Source of the DNA: Bacteroidales bacterium
GTDB taxonomy: Bacteria > Bacteroidota > Bacteroidia > Bacteroidales > UBA932
DNA: 64,000 nucleotides
Assembly: GCA_017534745.1 (NCBI GenBank)
Contig: JAFXVX010000019.1
Location: 1-64,000, forward strand
Direction: 5' to 3'
Shown: one piece after another, positions 13,928 through 22,625 of the stretch
How the letters are laid out: each line of letters starts with the position of its first letter
Numbering within the stretch: position 1 is the first letter of the stretch
The notes under the pieces: model-generated
What the model saw: only the letters and a program-made list of their open reading frames with translations
Told to the model about the DNA's origin: nothing
The model's database searches: none
Made by a program: the position numbers and the translations under genes

Positions 13928-16606
13928 ATGAAAAATCGCAGACTTTTAAGCATTATTGCGGCGCTGTTCATGGTGGCGGTGCCGGCTATGGCCGTTTTTA
14001 CGGGGATGGATCTGGACGCGACGCTGTCAAACCTTCGCCGGGAGCTTTCCCACGACTACCGGCAGATCTCCCAGACCCAGGAGCGGCTGATGGGGAAATA
14101 CGAGGCCCAGCATCGTCAGATGGTGGACATCGTCAAAAAGTGTAACGACCTGTCGCTTATGCTGTATTCCCAGAAGCAGGAATACACCTTTGACATCAGC
14201 TACGCCCTGGAAAAGGTGAGCAAGGAATACAGGGATTTCAACAAGAACCGCACTCCCTACGACCGTATCGTCTCCAAACTGGACATCGAAATCAACCGCT
14301 ACGCCCGCCTGATCGAGTCGCTGCGCCGCCTTCCTCCCGAGTTGAAAGACGTTGAAGTGGTGCCTGACAGCCTTGCCTATCACAATGATACGCTGGACGC
14401 CCACCTGATGCTTAACGAAAGCCTTCTGCAGCAGGAGTTGCAGGAGCAGGTGGATGTAATAGTGGCCATGACTCAGGTGCAGGATACGTCGGCCACGGAT
14501 GGGACTGTGCCGGCGTTCATCCTGAGCGAGCAGGGGCAGGCTGACAGGGACACCTGTCTTTTCTACGCATCCGAGCTGCTGAAAATGTACGCTGATTCCC
14601 GCGAGATGGCAATGGCCGACAGTATCCATTACCGTGAGGCCCAGCTGCGTATGGAGGAGTCGTACAACTATGCCAGGGATTACTATGAGATCCTCGGAGA
14701 GAAGGTGTTTGTGGAGGGGCAGACTCCATGGCGGACCATCCTGGAGCATCCCGGCGAGTACTGGGATGAGACAAGGAGGGCCATGGGGGAAAAGTTCAGC
14801 TTCTCCTTTATGCGCAAGGCGCTCAAAGACGGGAAAAACGACTATAGCCTGGAGGAGATCAATAATGACAATCAGCTGGCCAATTCGGCTAAGGTTGTCT
14901 GGGTATTCATTTATATTCTGGTATTCTTCGCCCTCTGGGGTCTCTGCGCCCTTCTCCTGCTCCCGGTCTATCGTTTCGTGAAACCGATAGGAAGCAGGGT
15001 GGTTAAGCAGCAGAAGCCTTATCTGGCCCTGTTGCTGAGCTGCTTCCTGTTCCTTATTCTCAGTTATGAGAGTACTACCGACGACATCGCGCGGCAGGGG
15101 ATTGCCATTATGCACACCTTCATCGGGCTGCTCATGGCCATCAACACTGCCCTGCTCATCCGTCTGGAGCCTTCAAAGCTCAGGAACAGCGTACTGATTT
15201 ATCTCCCCACCATCTTTACGGCCCTGTTCGTGATCGGCTGCCGGGTGCTGTTCGTGCCCAACGCCTTCCTGAATTTCTTCTTCCCGCCGCTTCTCTTAGG
15301 GATGGCACTTTGGCAGCTGATTGCCAATCTGCTGCGTGGCGGAAAGGCGGACAAGACCGATGCGGTGATCGGATGGATTTCCTTCGGCGTTACCGCCATC
15401 GCCGTGATCATCAGCTGGGCCGGCTACATTTTCCTGGCGCTTATCATCCTTGTGTGGTGGTACTTCCAGCTGGCGCTTATCCTTGCCATTGCTTCTGTCT
15501 GGGAGCTTACGGTCCAGTACAGGGACAAGCGACTTAACAAGCGCCTTTCGGCTTACAGGGCAAAGATCACCTACGTGACGGGAGATGCAAAGGAGCGTTT
15601 GCTGTTCGGAGCTACCTGGTTCTACGACCTCATCAGGGAGGTCCTGATCCCGCTTATGGTGATGTGTTCCATCCCCGCCTGTATCTACTGGGCGCTGAAC
15701 ATATTCGAATTCAATGATTTGTATCACCGGATATTCATCGAGCCGTTCTTCCGCCAGGGCGGACCGGACGGTTTCCGGATTTCGATGTACAGCCTGCTGT
15801 TCCTGACGTCCATGTTCTGCGTGTTCCGGTACCTGAACAAGGCCATCCACACTGTCTGGCAGAATATTAAATACCGCCGTTTCCTCCGCAAATACAAGAG
15901 GAAGACCGTGCGCAGCAACGAGATCAACCTGTCGCTGGGCAACAGTCTCATCAGCGTATTCATCTGGTTTGTGTATGCAGACCTTGTGATTATATCCCTA
16001 AATGTCCCGACCGGCTCGCTTGGGCTCATCGCCGGCGGTCTGTCAGCCGGTGTTGGTCTGGCTCTCAAGGACATCCTGAATAACTTCATCTACGGCATCC
16101 AGCTTATGGGAGGCCGTCTGAGAGTAGGGGACTGGATCGAGTGCGACGGGGTGCGAGGCAAGGTGACGGACATCAATTACCAGACAACCCTCGTGGAAAC
16201 GATTCAGGGCACCCAGGTGGCGTTCCTGAATTCCTCGCTGTTCGGAAAGAACTTTACCAACCTTACCCGTAACAATGCCTACGAACTCACCGTCGTAAAG
16301 GTTGGCGTTGCATACGGTACCGACTTCCAGCTTGTCAGAGATGCGCTGGAAAAGGGGCTGGAAGTCCTGAAGACCAAGGACAATTATGGCCGCGACATCG
16401 TTGAGCCGTCATACGGCATTTACATCCGCTTCGACGATTTCGGAGACAGCTCAGTGAATGTGGCCGTGAAGCAGTACGTGCTGGTGCCGGAACAGATTGA
16501 ATATGTGTACCGCTGCAAGGAGCTCATCTACAAGATACTGAAGGAGAACGGCATCACCATCCCGTTCCCGCAGCGCGATGTTCATATGATAGACAGTGAA
16601 AAATAA
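13928..16606 (+). CDS. large mechanosensitive channel of the MscS superfamily
   Basis: The 892-residue protein has a signal peptide (to about residue 22), a long periplasmic helical or coiled-coil region (about 25-320) and many membrane segments from about 330 to 720. The C-terminal MscS core has the pore-lining and beta-domain signature ('GLALKDILNNFIYGIQLM', 'LRVGDWIECDGVRGKV'). This layout matches MscK/MscM-type channels that release solutes on hypo-osmotic shock through the inner membrane. A paralogue of almost the same length and layout is at 45139-47808. The TAATG junction with the next gene (1-nt overlap) points to translational coupling with a lytic transglycosylase. Confidence 0.92.
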   Translation: MKNRRLLSIIAALFMVAVPAMAVFTGMDLDATLSNLRRELSHDYRQISQTQERLMGKYEAQHRQMVDIVKKCNDLSLMLYSQKQEYTFDISYALEKVSKEYRDFNKNRTPYDRIVSKLDIEINRYARLIESLRRLPPELKDVEVVPDSLAYHNDTLDAHLMLNESLLQQELQEQVDVIVAMTQVQDTSATDGTVPAFILSEQGQADRDTCLFYASELLKMYADSREMAMADSIHYREAQLRMEESYNYARDYYEILGEKVFVEGQTPWRTILEHPGEYWDETRRAMGEKFSFSFMRKALKDGKNDYSLEEINNDNQLANSAKVVWVFIYILVFFALWGLCALLLLPVYRFVKPIGSRVVKQQKPYLALLLSCFLFLILSYESTTDDIARQGIAIMHTFIGLLMAINTALLIRLEPSKLRNSVLIYLPTIFTALFVIGCRVLFVPNAFLNFFFPPLLLGMALWQLIANLLRGGKADKTDAVIGWISFGVTAIAVIISWAGYIFLALIILVWWYFQLALILAIASVWELTVQYRDKRLNKRLSAYRAKITYVTGDAKERLLFGATWFYDLIREVLIPLMVMCSIPACIYWALNIFEFNDLYHRIFIEPFFRQGGPDGFRISMYSLLFLTSMFCVFRYLNKAIHTVWQNIKYRRFLRKYKRKTVRSNEINLSLGNSLISVFIWFVYADLVIISLNVPTGSLGLIAGGLSAGVGLALKDILNNFIYGIQLMGGRLRVGDWIECDGVRGKVTDINYQTTLVETIQGTQVAFLNSSLFGKNFTNLTRNNAYELTVVKVGVAYGTDFQLVRDALEKGLEVLKTKDNYGRDIVEPSYGIYIRFDDFGDSSVNVAVKQYVLVPEQIEYVYRCKELIYKILKENGITIPFPQRDVHMIDSEK

Positions 16607-17502
16607 TGAATATGAGACCGGTATTTTTTCTTGCAATGATGCTCGGAGTGACGCTTTGCTCCGGAGGACAGGCGCCGCCGCCCGAGAAGGCGGTCGCAGA
16701 GGAGGAAGTTCAGATTCCCATGCACCCGATGGCGCCGGCAGTGCCGAAGTATGTGGTTTTCGCCGGGGATACCGTGCGGTTCGACCGGCCGGACCTCTAT
16801 GAGAGGATGGACCGGGAGCTCATTGCGTTTACTTACAGCCATACCCTCTCGACGCTGATAATCAAGCGCTCGGAGAGGTATTTCTCCATAGTCGTCCCCA
16901 TCCTGAAGGAGCAGGGGATTCCGGAGGACCTGAAGTATCTGATGGCTATCGAGAGCAACCTGGACCCCCACGCCCTGTCGAAGTCGGGCGCGGCTGGCCT
17001 CTGGCAGTTCATGAAGCCTGCGGCCCAGCAGTACGGGCTTGAGGTCGGCAAGGAGGTTGACGAGAGGTACCATATTGAAAAAGAGACCGTTGCGGCCTGC
17101 AAGTACCTCAAGGATTCCTATAAGAGATACAAAGACTGGATGACTGTCGCGGCGAGCTACAACGCTGGGCAGGGAGGCGTCTCCAAGCGCCTCCGCGAGC
17201 AGTCGGAGGGCAGCGCGATGGACCTTCTTCTCCCGGACGAGACTTCGCGCTATATGTTCAGGATACTCGCCGCGAAGATGCTTCTGGAGAATCCTGCCGC
17301 CTTCGGCTATGGGCAGCTCGAACGCTACCCCGTCCTGAAGGGCGGGCGCAGCTACACGCTCAACGGTTCCATCCCTTCGCTCTACAAGTTCGCAAAGGAT
17401 CGCGGCGTCAGCTACTTCGCCCTCAAGGAGGCGAATCTCTGGCTCCGCGACACTCTCCTGACCAATAAGGCGGGGAAGAGCTACAGCATCGCTATTCCGT
17501 GA
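16606..17502 (+). CDS. MltD-like lytic transglycosylase (SLT domain)
   Basis: The 298-residue protein has an N-terminal signal ending near a Cys (LGVTLCSGG), which may be a weak lipobox. The SLT/GH23 domain has catalytic Glu116 in MAIESNLDP, followed by 'SGAAGLWQFM' and 'VAASYNAGQGG'. These enzymes cleave glycan strands between MurNAc and GlcNAc and form anhydro ends. Compared with MltD it lacks C-terminal LysM repeats. The start overlaps the stop of the MscS-like gene by one base; a second ATG two codons later is an alternative. The 3' end overlaps the convergent S51/ATP-grasp gene by 11 nt. Confidence 0.9.
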   Translation: MNMRPVFFLAMMLGVTLCSGGQAPPPEKAVAEEEVQIPMHPMAPAVPKYVVFAGDTVRFDRPDLYERMDRELIAFTYSHTLSTLIIKRSERYFSIVVPILKEQGIPEDLKYLMAIESNLDPHALSKSGAAGLWQFMKPAAQQYGLEVGKEVDERYHIEKETVAACKYLKDSYKRYKDWMTVAASYNAGQGGVSKRLREQSEGSAMDLLLPDETSRYMFRILAAKMLLENPAAFGYGQLERYPVLKGGRSYTLNGSIPSLYKFAKDRGVSYFALKEANLWLRDTLLTNKAGKSYSIAIP

Positions 17503-19411
17503 CGAAGCGGAAGAAGGGCTCGATGTCGGCCTCGTCGTGGAGGCGGACGATGTAGGCGTGGTTGCCGAGGTCGTCGGCGAGGGCGTCGGGGACGCGGGCG
17601 CTCATGCAGAGGGCGTTGCCGTAGCGGGCGATGATTTCCTCGTGTGAATGAGCGTATTGACGCCAGTCGCGGCGGGCGGCGTAGGCGCAGTAGAACTGCT
17701 CGCCGTCGCCCTTGCGGCGCTCGTCGAAGGCCACCATGTCGGCCCAGATCTGGAAGACGTCGGTCGAATGGGCGAAGTTCATCATGTCTGGCGTGTAGCC
17801 TCCCGGAGGGCGCATATTGACTTCGAGGCCTACATAATCGCCCTTCTTTCCGAGCCCTTCGCGGTCGCGGTCCAGCTGGAAGAACTCCAGGTGGACGAAG
17901 CGGCTCTTGATGCCGAAGGCCTTTACTGTGCGTCGCCCGATCTCGGCAAGTTTTGACGGGACCACTTTGTTGGTCCAGTAACAGGCGTCGAGATTGTAGT
18001 GGACGATGTCCATTACCGGGGTGGGAAATATGGAGTTGTTCTCAAAGATGGGCTCCATTTTCGAATTGAAAATCGCGTCGTAGGACACCAGAAGCCCGGT
18101 TATGAACTCTTCGATGACAAAAAGGCCGAAGTTGTCGGGATGCGATTCGAACCATGCAGATAGATCTTCATCCGATGAAATCTTCGTCGTGCCGACCGCT
18201 CCGACGCCGTTGTCAGGCTTAGCTATAACAGGGTATCCTGTCTTCGCCGCGAAGGCTTTCACGGCTTCGGGACCTTCGGAGCCCTTAATCTGCCTTGCGG
18301 TCGGGATGCCGCCAAGGGCGTAGTATTTTTTCATCTCCGACTTGTTCTTGACGGAGGCAATCTGGTCGTTCTGAAGACCGGAAGTGACGTTGAAATCGGT
18401 GCGGAGGCGGGCATCCTGCTCGAGCCAGTACTCGTTGTTGGACTCTATCCAGTCGATGCGGCCCCACTTGTGGGCGTACCAGGCCACAGAACGGTAAACC
18501 TCCTCGTAGTCATCGAGGTTATTGACCTTATAATAATCACTTATGCTGTCCCGGAGCTCCGGAGAGAGGTTCCAGTAATCGGTGTCGGCGATGGCGAGGA
18601 CGTTGACTCCGTTTCGCCTGGCCCCGGCACAGAACTGCCAGTAGGTCTGCGGGAAATGAGGGGAAATGAAAACAAGATTCATAAAGGAATATGTTTGATT
18701 TTCTTCGGACACTTTTCTCATGGCGCCGCCGGAGATCTCCCAGGCTTCGCCGAAAAGGGTGCTGCGGCCGTCCCTGACCATCACGTATCCTCCGTCGGGG
18801 AAGGTGTAGAAACGGTGGTTCCAGCTGTCGGGGAACACGACGTCCTCGAAAAGCCGGCGGCCGTCGATGACCATACCGCGCACCTGATAGTAGTGAGGAA
18901 TCAGATTGATGTCCGTGAGGCCGAGGCCGTCCAGCCAGCGGCCGTAAACGGGATCCACGGCCTCCCCGGGGAGCTCCGGGTGGGAATAGACCTTCCCGGC
19001 GCAGTTCATCGAGCCGGCGCTGCATCCCATTACGACCCCCTGGAAGCCCTGCAGAAGGCGCTTGAGGCTGATTTCGTGGATAAAACGGTTCTGGGTTGGA
19101 ACGTGCCCGCCGCATAGGACGACCCAGTCGGCCGCGGCGACAAGCTCCGCCGCGCTCGTGGCGTTGCTCCTCTCCAGCATCGTGATGCTTTCGGTCTCGA
19201 TCCCGGAGCGGTGTATGCACAGCGACATCCCTTCGAGGACCGATGCGGTGAAGGCCGAATCGTCCGGGGCGGCGCTCACGAGGAGCACCCTCGGAGGCCT
19301 GCCTCCGGTCACCTCGGAGAGCGCTTCGCGCACCCTCCGGAGGAATCCGTTCTCCTCCGTGAAACTTTCCTGCCCATACCTCGTCGGGCTTCCTGTAAGA
19401 AACAGTGTCAT
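17492..19411 (-). CDS. peptidase S51 (cyanophycinase-like) fused to an ATP-grasp ligase
   Basis: The 639-residue protein joins two enzymes. Residues 1-270 look like a peptidase S51/cyanophycinase domain: MTLFLTGSP start, 'LCGGHVPTQNRF', and nucleophile Ser131 in GCSAGSM. Residues about 300-620 form an ATP-grasp domain: 'IAKPDNGVGAVGT' for the nucleotide loop, 'FVIEEFITGLLVSYDAIF', and the metal-binding 'VGLEVNMRPPGGYTPDMM'. ATP-grasp enzymes join a carboxylate to an amine; S51 enzymes hydrolyse Asp- or isoaspartyl-type dipeptides. I chose the ATG at 19411 because the longer frame runs back through a terminator and structured RNA. Substrate is unknown, and no partner gene is adjacent. Confidence 0.85.
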   Translation of the reverse strand: MTLFLTGSPTRYGQESFTEENGFLRRVREALSEVTGGRPPRVLLVSAAPDDSAFTASVLEGMSLCIHRSGIETESITMLERSNATSAAELVAAADWVVLCGGHVPTQNRFIHEISLKRLLQGFQGVVMGCSAGSMNCAGKVYSHPELPGEAVDPVYGRWLDGLGLTDINLIPHYYQVRGMVIDGRRLFEDVVFPDSWNHRFYTFPDGGYVMVRDGRSTLFGEAWEISGGAMRKVSEENQTYSFMNLVFISPHFPQTYWQFCAGARRNGVNVLAIADTDYWNLSPELRDSISDYYKVNNLDDYEEVYRSVAWYAHKWGRIDWIESNNEYWLEQDARLRTDFNVTSGLQNDQIASVKNKSEMKKYYALGGIPTARQIKGSEGPEAVKAFAAKTGYPVIAKPDNGVGAVGTTKISSDEDLSAWFESHPDNFGLFVIEEFITGLLVSYDAIFNSKMEPIFENNSIFPTPVMDIVHYNLDACYWTNKVVPSKLAEIGRRTVKAFGIKSRFVHLEFFQLDRDREGLGKKGDYVGLEVNMRPPGGYTPDMMNFAHSTDVFQIWADMVAFDERRKGDGEQFYCAYAARRDWRQYAHSHEEIIARYGNALCMSARVPDALADDLGNHAYIVRLHDEADIEPFFRFVTE

Positions 19412-19433
19412 ACCGGGCACAAAATTACAAAAA

Positions 19434-19465
19434 AAGAGGAAATCCATTCGGAAATCCTCTTTAGT
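19434..19465 (-). terminator. intrinsic terminator upstream of the S51/ATP-grasp gene
   Basis: On the minus strand AAAGAGGA pairs with TCCTCTTT, with a second inner stem TCC-GAAT-GGA, and a T run follows. It ends shortly before the ATG at 19411 and stops transcripts coming from the structured segment and initiator tRNA. Confidence 0.75.
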
Positions 19466-19473
19466 AGAGGGGG

Positions 19474-19585
19474 GCAGGACTAACCCGCCTGCGGCGGCTT
19501 TTCCTCCTGGCGCCTCGGCAATGGAAGCAAACTCCCATTGCACTCGGCTGCTGCGTCGGTTCGAACCTACGGTTCTCGTCCTGCC
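19474..19585 (-). ncRNA. candidate structured RNA (about 112 nt) beside initiator tRNA
   Basis: On the minus strand the segment opens GGCAGGAC and closes GTCCTGCC, an 8-bp closing stem. Inside are GAACC-GTA-GGTTC, a strong GCAATGG...CCATTGC hairpin (about 19519-19542) and CCGCC-GCA-GGCGG. An intrinsic terminator follows directly downstream. Its 3' flank (TTTAGTAG, then a G run and CAGGACT on the plus strand, 19461-19483) nearly repeats the 3' end of the initiator tRNA gene at 19622-19643, so it may have arisen from a tRNA duplication. I see no match to SRP RNA, tmRNA, 6S or RNase P. Expression is not shown. Confidence 0.45.
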
Positions 19586-19621
19586 AATAAAAACGATGGC
19601 TGCCAAAAGGCAACCATCGTT
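19586..19621. terminator. hairpin after initiator tRNA
   Basis: AAAACGATGG.TGCC pairs with GGCA.CCATCGTTTT around an AAAA loop, with A and T tracts on both sides, so it works in either direction. It begins 6 nt after the tRNA end. Confidence 0.85.
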
Positions 19622-19626
19622 TTTAG

Positions 19627-19699
<73 letters not shown>

Positions 19700-19710
19700 G
19701 TGTGGGAGTG

Positions 19711-19741
19711 CAAAGGTAAGGACTTTTTCTGAAAGTGCAAA
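19711..19741 (-). promoter_or_regulatory. promoter of initiator tRNA
   Basis: On the minus strand TTTG (19738-19741) and TACCTTTG (19711-19718) are separated by 19 nt, a textbook Bacteroidota promoter 12 nt before the tRNA. Confidence 0.7.
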
Positions 19742-19792
19742 TTTTTTTGAAAAATCTGTGCGGTTGTGCCTTGTTTTGGCAATTGCTATCTT

Positions 19793-19800
19793 TATATTTG
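19793..19800 (+). promoter_or_regulatory. -7 element directly before the AddB-like gene
   Basis: TATATTTG ends 5 nt before the ATG at 19806. The expected start of transcription falls at about the start codon, so the message may be leaderless. CTTG at 19770-19773 is a weak -33 match with 19-nt spacing. Confidence 0.5.
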
Positions 19801-19805
19801 CACCT

Positions 19806-22625
19806 ATGAAACCGTTCCTCAGACAGGTCGCGGCGCATTACTATGCGGAGAGCGACATCGAAAATACCTGTTTTGTCCTTCCGTCGCGGAGGTCAGTCCT
19901 TTTTTTTAGGAAGTATCTTGGCGAGCAGATTGCCGCTTCTCCCGTCGGAAGGGCGATGTTCGCCCCGGAGATGCTGACTGTCAACGAATTCTTCTTCAGG
20001 GCCGGAGGGCTCGCGGAGACGGACCGCGTAAGGCTCATAATCGAGCTCTACGAATCCTACAGGAAGCTCCTGCCGAAGTGCGAGCCGCTCGACGAGTTTA
20101 TCTTCTGGGGCGACGTGCTGCTCGGCGATTTCGACGACGTGGACAAGTACCTTGTCAGTGCGTCGCAACTTTTTGCCGACGTGGCCGACTTCAAGGGTAT
20201 GGAGGACGGTTTTACCTATCTGAGCGAGACCCAGAGGGCCGCGATGGAGCGATTTATGGGCCATTTCAAGGAGGTGGAGAGCGCCGAGTACAAGGGGAGA
20301 TTCCTCCGCATCTGGAATGTGCTGGCGCTGCTCTACAAGGACTTCGGGGAGAGGCTCAGGAGCAAGGGGATGGCCTACGAAGGTATGGTCTACCGCAGCC
20401 TTGCGGAGAGCTCGGAGCCCGTCGTGGACGTGCTTTCGAGGGCTTTCCCGAAGGCGAGGCGCTTCGCTTTCGTCGGGCTCAACGTGCTCTCAGAGTCGGA
20501 GCGCAAGGTGCTTTCCAGGATGAGGGACGCCGGGATCGCTACTTTCTGCTGGGACTACAGCGGCGCCGAGGTAAGGGACCCGGCGAACCGTTCTTCCCTT
20601 TTTATGGAGGACAACGTGGTTCGTTTCCCTCAGGCTTTCCGGGCGGATCCGGAGGGCCTTCCGAAGACTTCTTTCCGGGCGATCAGCGTCCCTTCATCGA
20701 TAGGGCAGGCGAAACTTCTCCCTCAGCTTCTCGAGGGCTCGGAGGAGAACCCGATCGGCACCGCCGTCATCCTTCCGGATGAGGGCCTGCTGGAGCCGGT
20801 GCTGTCGAGCATTCCTCCTGTGTTTGGAAGCGTCAACGTCACTATGGGCCGTCCGATGAAAGGCAGCGCCCTGTTCTCGCTTATGGGCGAAGTGGCGGCG
20901 ATGCAGCTTCACCTTCGCTGCCGCGAAGGACAGTGGTATTTTTACCACAGGCAGGTCCGTTCCATCTTTTCCAGCGGCATATTCCGCCGCGTGCTCTCTC
21001 CGGAGGAGCAGCAGGCGGTGGAGGGCATCGTCCGCGGGCGCAAATTCTATATCCCTGAGGAAGATTTCGGGGCAGGGGAGCTGATGAGGACGGTTTTCCG
21101 TCCCGTGGCGGCGGACCTTAAGTCCAATTCGCCGGAGCAGGTTGCATCCATTGCGGCCTATGTCAGGGAGGTCGTCATCGCAATCGCCTCCCGGATGGCG
21201 TCCGGCGGCGGGATGATGCTGGAGCTCGACTTCGCGAGGCGGTATCTTGAAGCTGTAGACAGGCTTTCGGCTATCAGGCTGGAGATACTCCCTGCGACGT
21301 GGTTCCGCCTTCTGGAAAGGGTGCTTGCGGTCTCCAGCGTCCCGTTCAGCGGAGAGCCGCTGGAGGGTCTCCAGATCATGGGACCGCTCGAGACCAGGGC
21401 CCTGGATTTCGACAAGGTCATAATCCTTTCCGCCAACGAGGGTGTCTTTCCCCGCCGTAGCGTCAGTTCGTCGTTCATCCCCCCGGAGCTCCGTCGCGGG
21501 TTCGGTCTTCCGACCTACGAGCTGCAGGACTCCGTCTGGGCATATTATTTCTACCGGCTGATTCAAAGGGCCTCGTCCGTGACGATGGTAACTGACAACC
21601 GCACCGAAGGCCTTTCCACAGGCGAGGAGAGCCGCTACATCAAGCAGCTGGAGTACCACTTCGGTGTTCCCCTCGAGCGGATGACGGCGGTGGCCGGCAT
21701 CGCTCCGGCGGAGGTGCCCGACAGCATTGAGAAGACTGCCGGAGACGTGGAGAGCCTGAAGGCCTGGCACCTTTCGGCTTCGGCCCTCAGGAGCTATCTC
21801 GAGTGTCCTGTACGGTTCTATTATTCCAGCGTCAAGCGCCTGAGAGACGACGACGAGATTGCAGAAAGCCTGGACGCGAGGCTGCTCGGCAACGTCCTCC
21901 ACGGAGTGATGGAGAAGCTCTACTCAGTCCCTGGCGGTGTCGTGACCCTCGACTTTTTGCACGGAGTGAGAAAGGACAAGGCGCGTCTCCTTGCCATGAT
22001 CGACGAGGGCATAAAGAAAGAGCTCCGTTCCATAGAGGTCTCCGGGCGCGACCTTGTGACGAGGGAGGTCATCCTCAAGTTTATCCTCGATATCCTCAAG
22101 GCCGACTGCGACTATATGGCCGCAAAAGGGGTCGGGAGCATCAGAATACTCGGCCTTGAAGCGCCGGTCAAGGGGCGGATCTGCGGTTTTGAATTCGTCG
22201 GGACGGTCGACAGGCTGGATTCCGTGGAAGACGGTCTCGTCAGGGTTATCGACTACAAGACAGGCCGCGTAAGCGACGAGGAAGCCTACATAGACGATGG
22301 TTCTGTAAATAAGACCGTCGAGAGTCTTTTCGCCCGCGGAAGCGGCGAGAGGCCTGAGATCGCCCTTCAGGTTTACCTCTACGACACCCTTCTTGACCGG
22401 AAGGTCATAGGAGGGCGGAAGATACTCAACTCCGTCTATTCCGTCATAAGGCTCCCGAAGGAAGGAGTCAGGGACTGGCCGGCGACCGACAGGTTCGCTT
22501 CCCTGATGTCCGAAAAGCTGGAAGCCCTTCTTGGTGAAATAGCGGACACTTCAGTCCCCTTCAAGAGGACGGAAAATACCAAGACTTGCGAGTGGTGTGA
22601 CTTTAAAACTCTCTGTGGAAGATGA
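19806..22625 (+). CDS. addB: AddB-like PD-(D/E)XK nuclease subunit
   Basis: The 939-residue protein starts MKPFLRQVAAHYY; the longer upstream frame is rejected because a promoter lies inside it. It has an inactivated-helicase-like N-terminal body with 'CFVLPSRRSVLFFRKYL' and a C-terminal nuclease domain. The nuclease has 'VIDYKTG' as the core motif and four cysteines typical of an iron-sulfur cluster: one in LECPVRFYY (about residue 667) and three in the C-terminal CEWCDFKTLCGR. With AddA it processes double-strand breaks for RecA loading. The stop overlaps the AddA-like start by 4 nt (ATGA), so both subunits are co-translated. Confidence 0.88.
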   Translation: MKPFLRQVAAHYYAESDIENTCFVLPSRRSVLFFRKYLGEQIAASPVGRAMFAPEMLTVNEFFFRAGGLAETDRVRLIIELYESYRKLLPKCEPLDEFIFWGDVLLGDFDDVDKYLVSASQLFADVADFKGMEDGFTYLSETQRAAMERFMGHFKEVESAEYKGRFLRIWNVLALLYKDFGERLRSKGMAYEGMVYRSLAESSEPVVDVLSRAFPKARRFAFVGLNVLSESERKVLSRMRDAGIATFCWDYSGAEVRDPANRSSLFMEDNVVRFPQAFRADPEGLPKTSFRAISVPSSIGQAKLLPQLLEGSEENPIGTAVILPDEGLLEPVLSSIPPVFGSVNVTMGRPMKGSALFSLMGEVAAMQLHLRCREGQWYFYHRQVRSIFSSGIFRRVLSPEEQQAVEGIVRGRKFYIPEEDFGAGELMRTVFRPVAADLKSNSPEQVASIAAYVREVVIAIASRMASGGGMMLELDFARRYLEAVDRLSAIRLEILPATWFRLLERVLAVSSVPFSGEPLEGLQIMGPLETRALDFDKVIILSANEGVFPRRSVSSSFIPPELRRGFGLPTYELQDSVWAYYFYRLIQRASSVTMVTDNRTEGLSTGEESRYIKQLEYHFGVPLERMTAVAGIAPAEVPDSIEKTAGDVESLKAWHLSASALRSYLECPVRFYYSSVKRLRDDDEIAESLDARLLGNVLHGVMEKLYSVPGGVVTLDFLHGVRKDKARLLAMIDEGIKKELRSIEVSGRDLVTREVILKFILDILKADCDYMAAKGVGSIRILGLEAPVKGRICGFEFVGTVDRLDSVEDGLVRVIDYKTGRVSDEEAYIDDGSVNKTVESLFARGSGERPEIALQVYLYDTLLDRKVIGGRKILNSVYSVIRLPKEGVRDWPATDRFASLMSEKLEALLGEIADTSVPFKRTENTKTCEWCDFKTLCGR

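Noticed and set aside
14027..15115. A 362-codon open frame antisense to the MscS-like gene
   Set aside because: Composition is His/Leu/Val-rich shadow sequence; the plus-strand gene has full family motifs.
19474..19585. SRP RNA, tmRNA or RNase P RNA
   Set aside because: None of their conserved cores is present and the length does not fit tmRNA or RNase P.
19412..19606. N-terminal extension of the S51/ATP-grasp gene
   Set aside because: It reads through a terminator and the structured segment; the family start MTLFLTGSP is at 19411.
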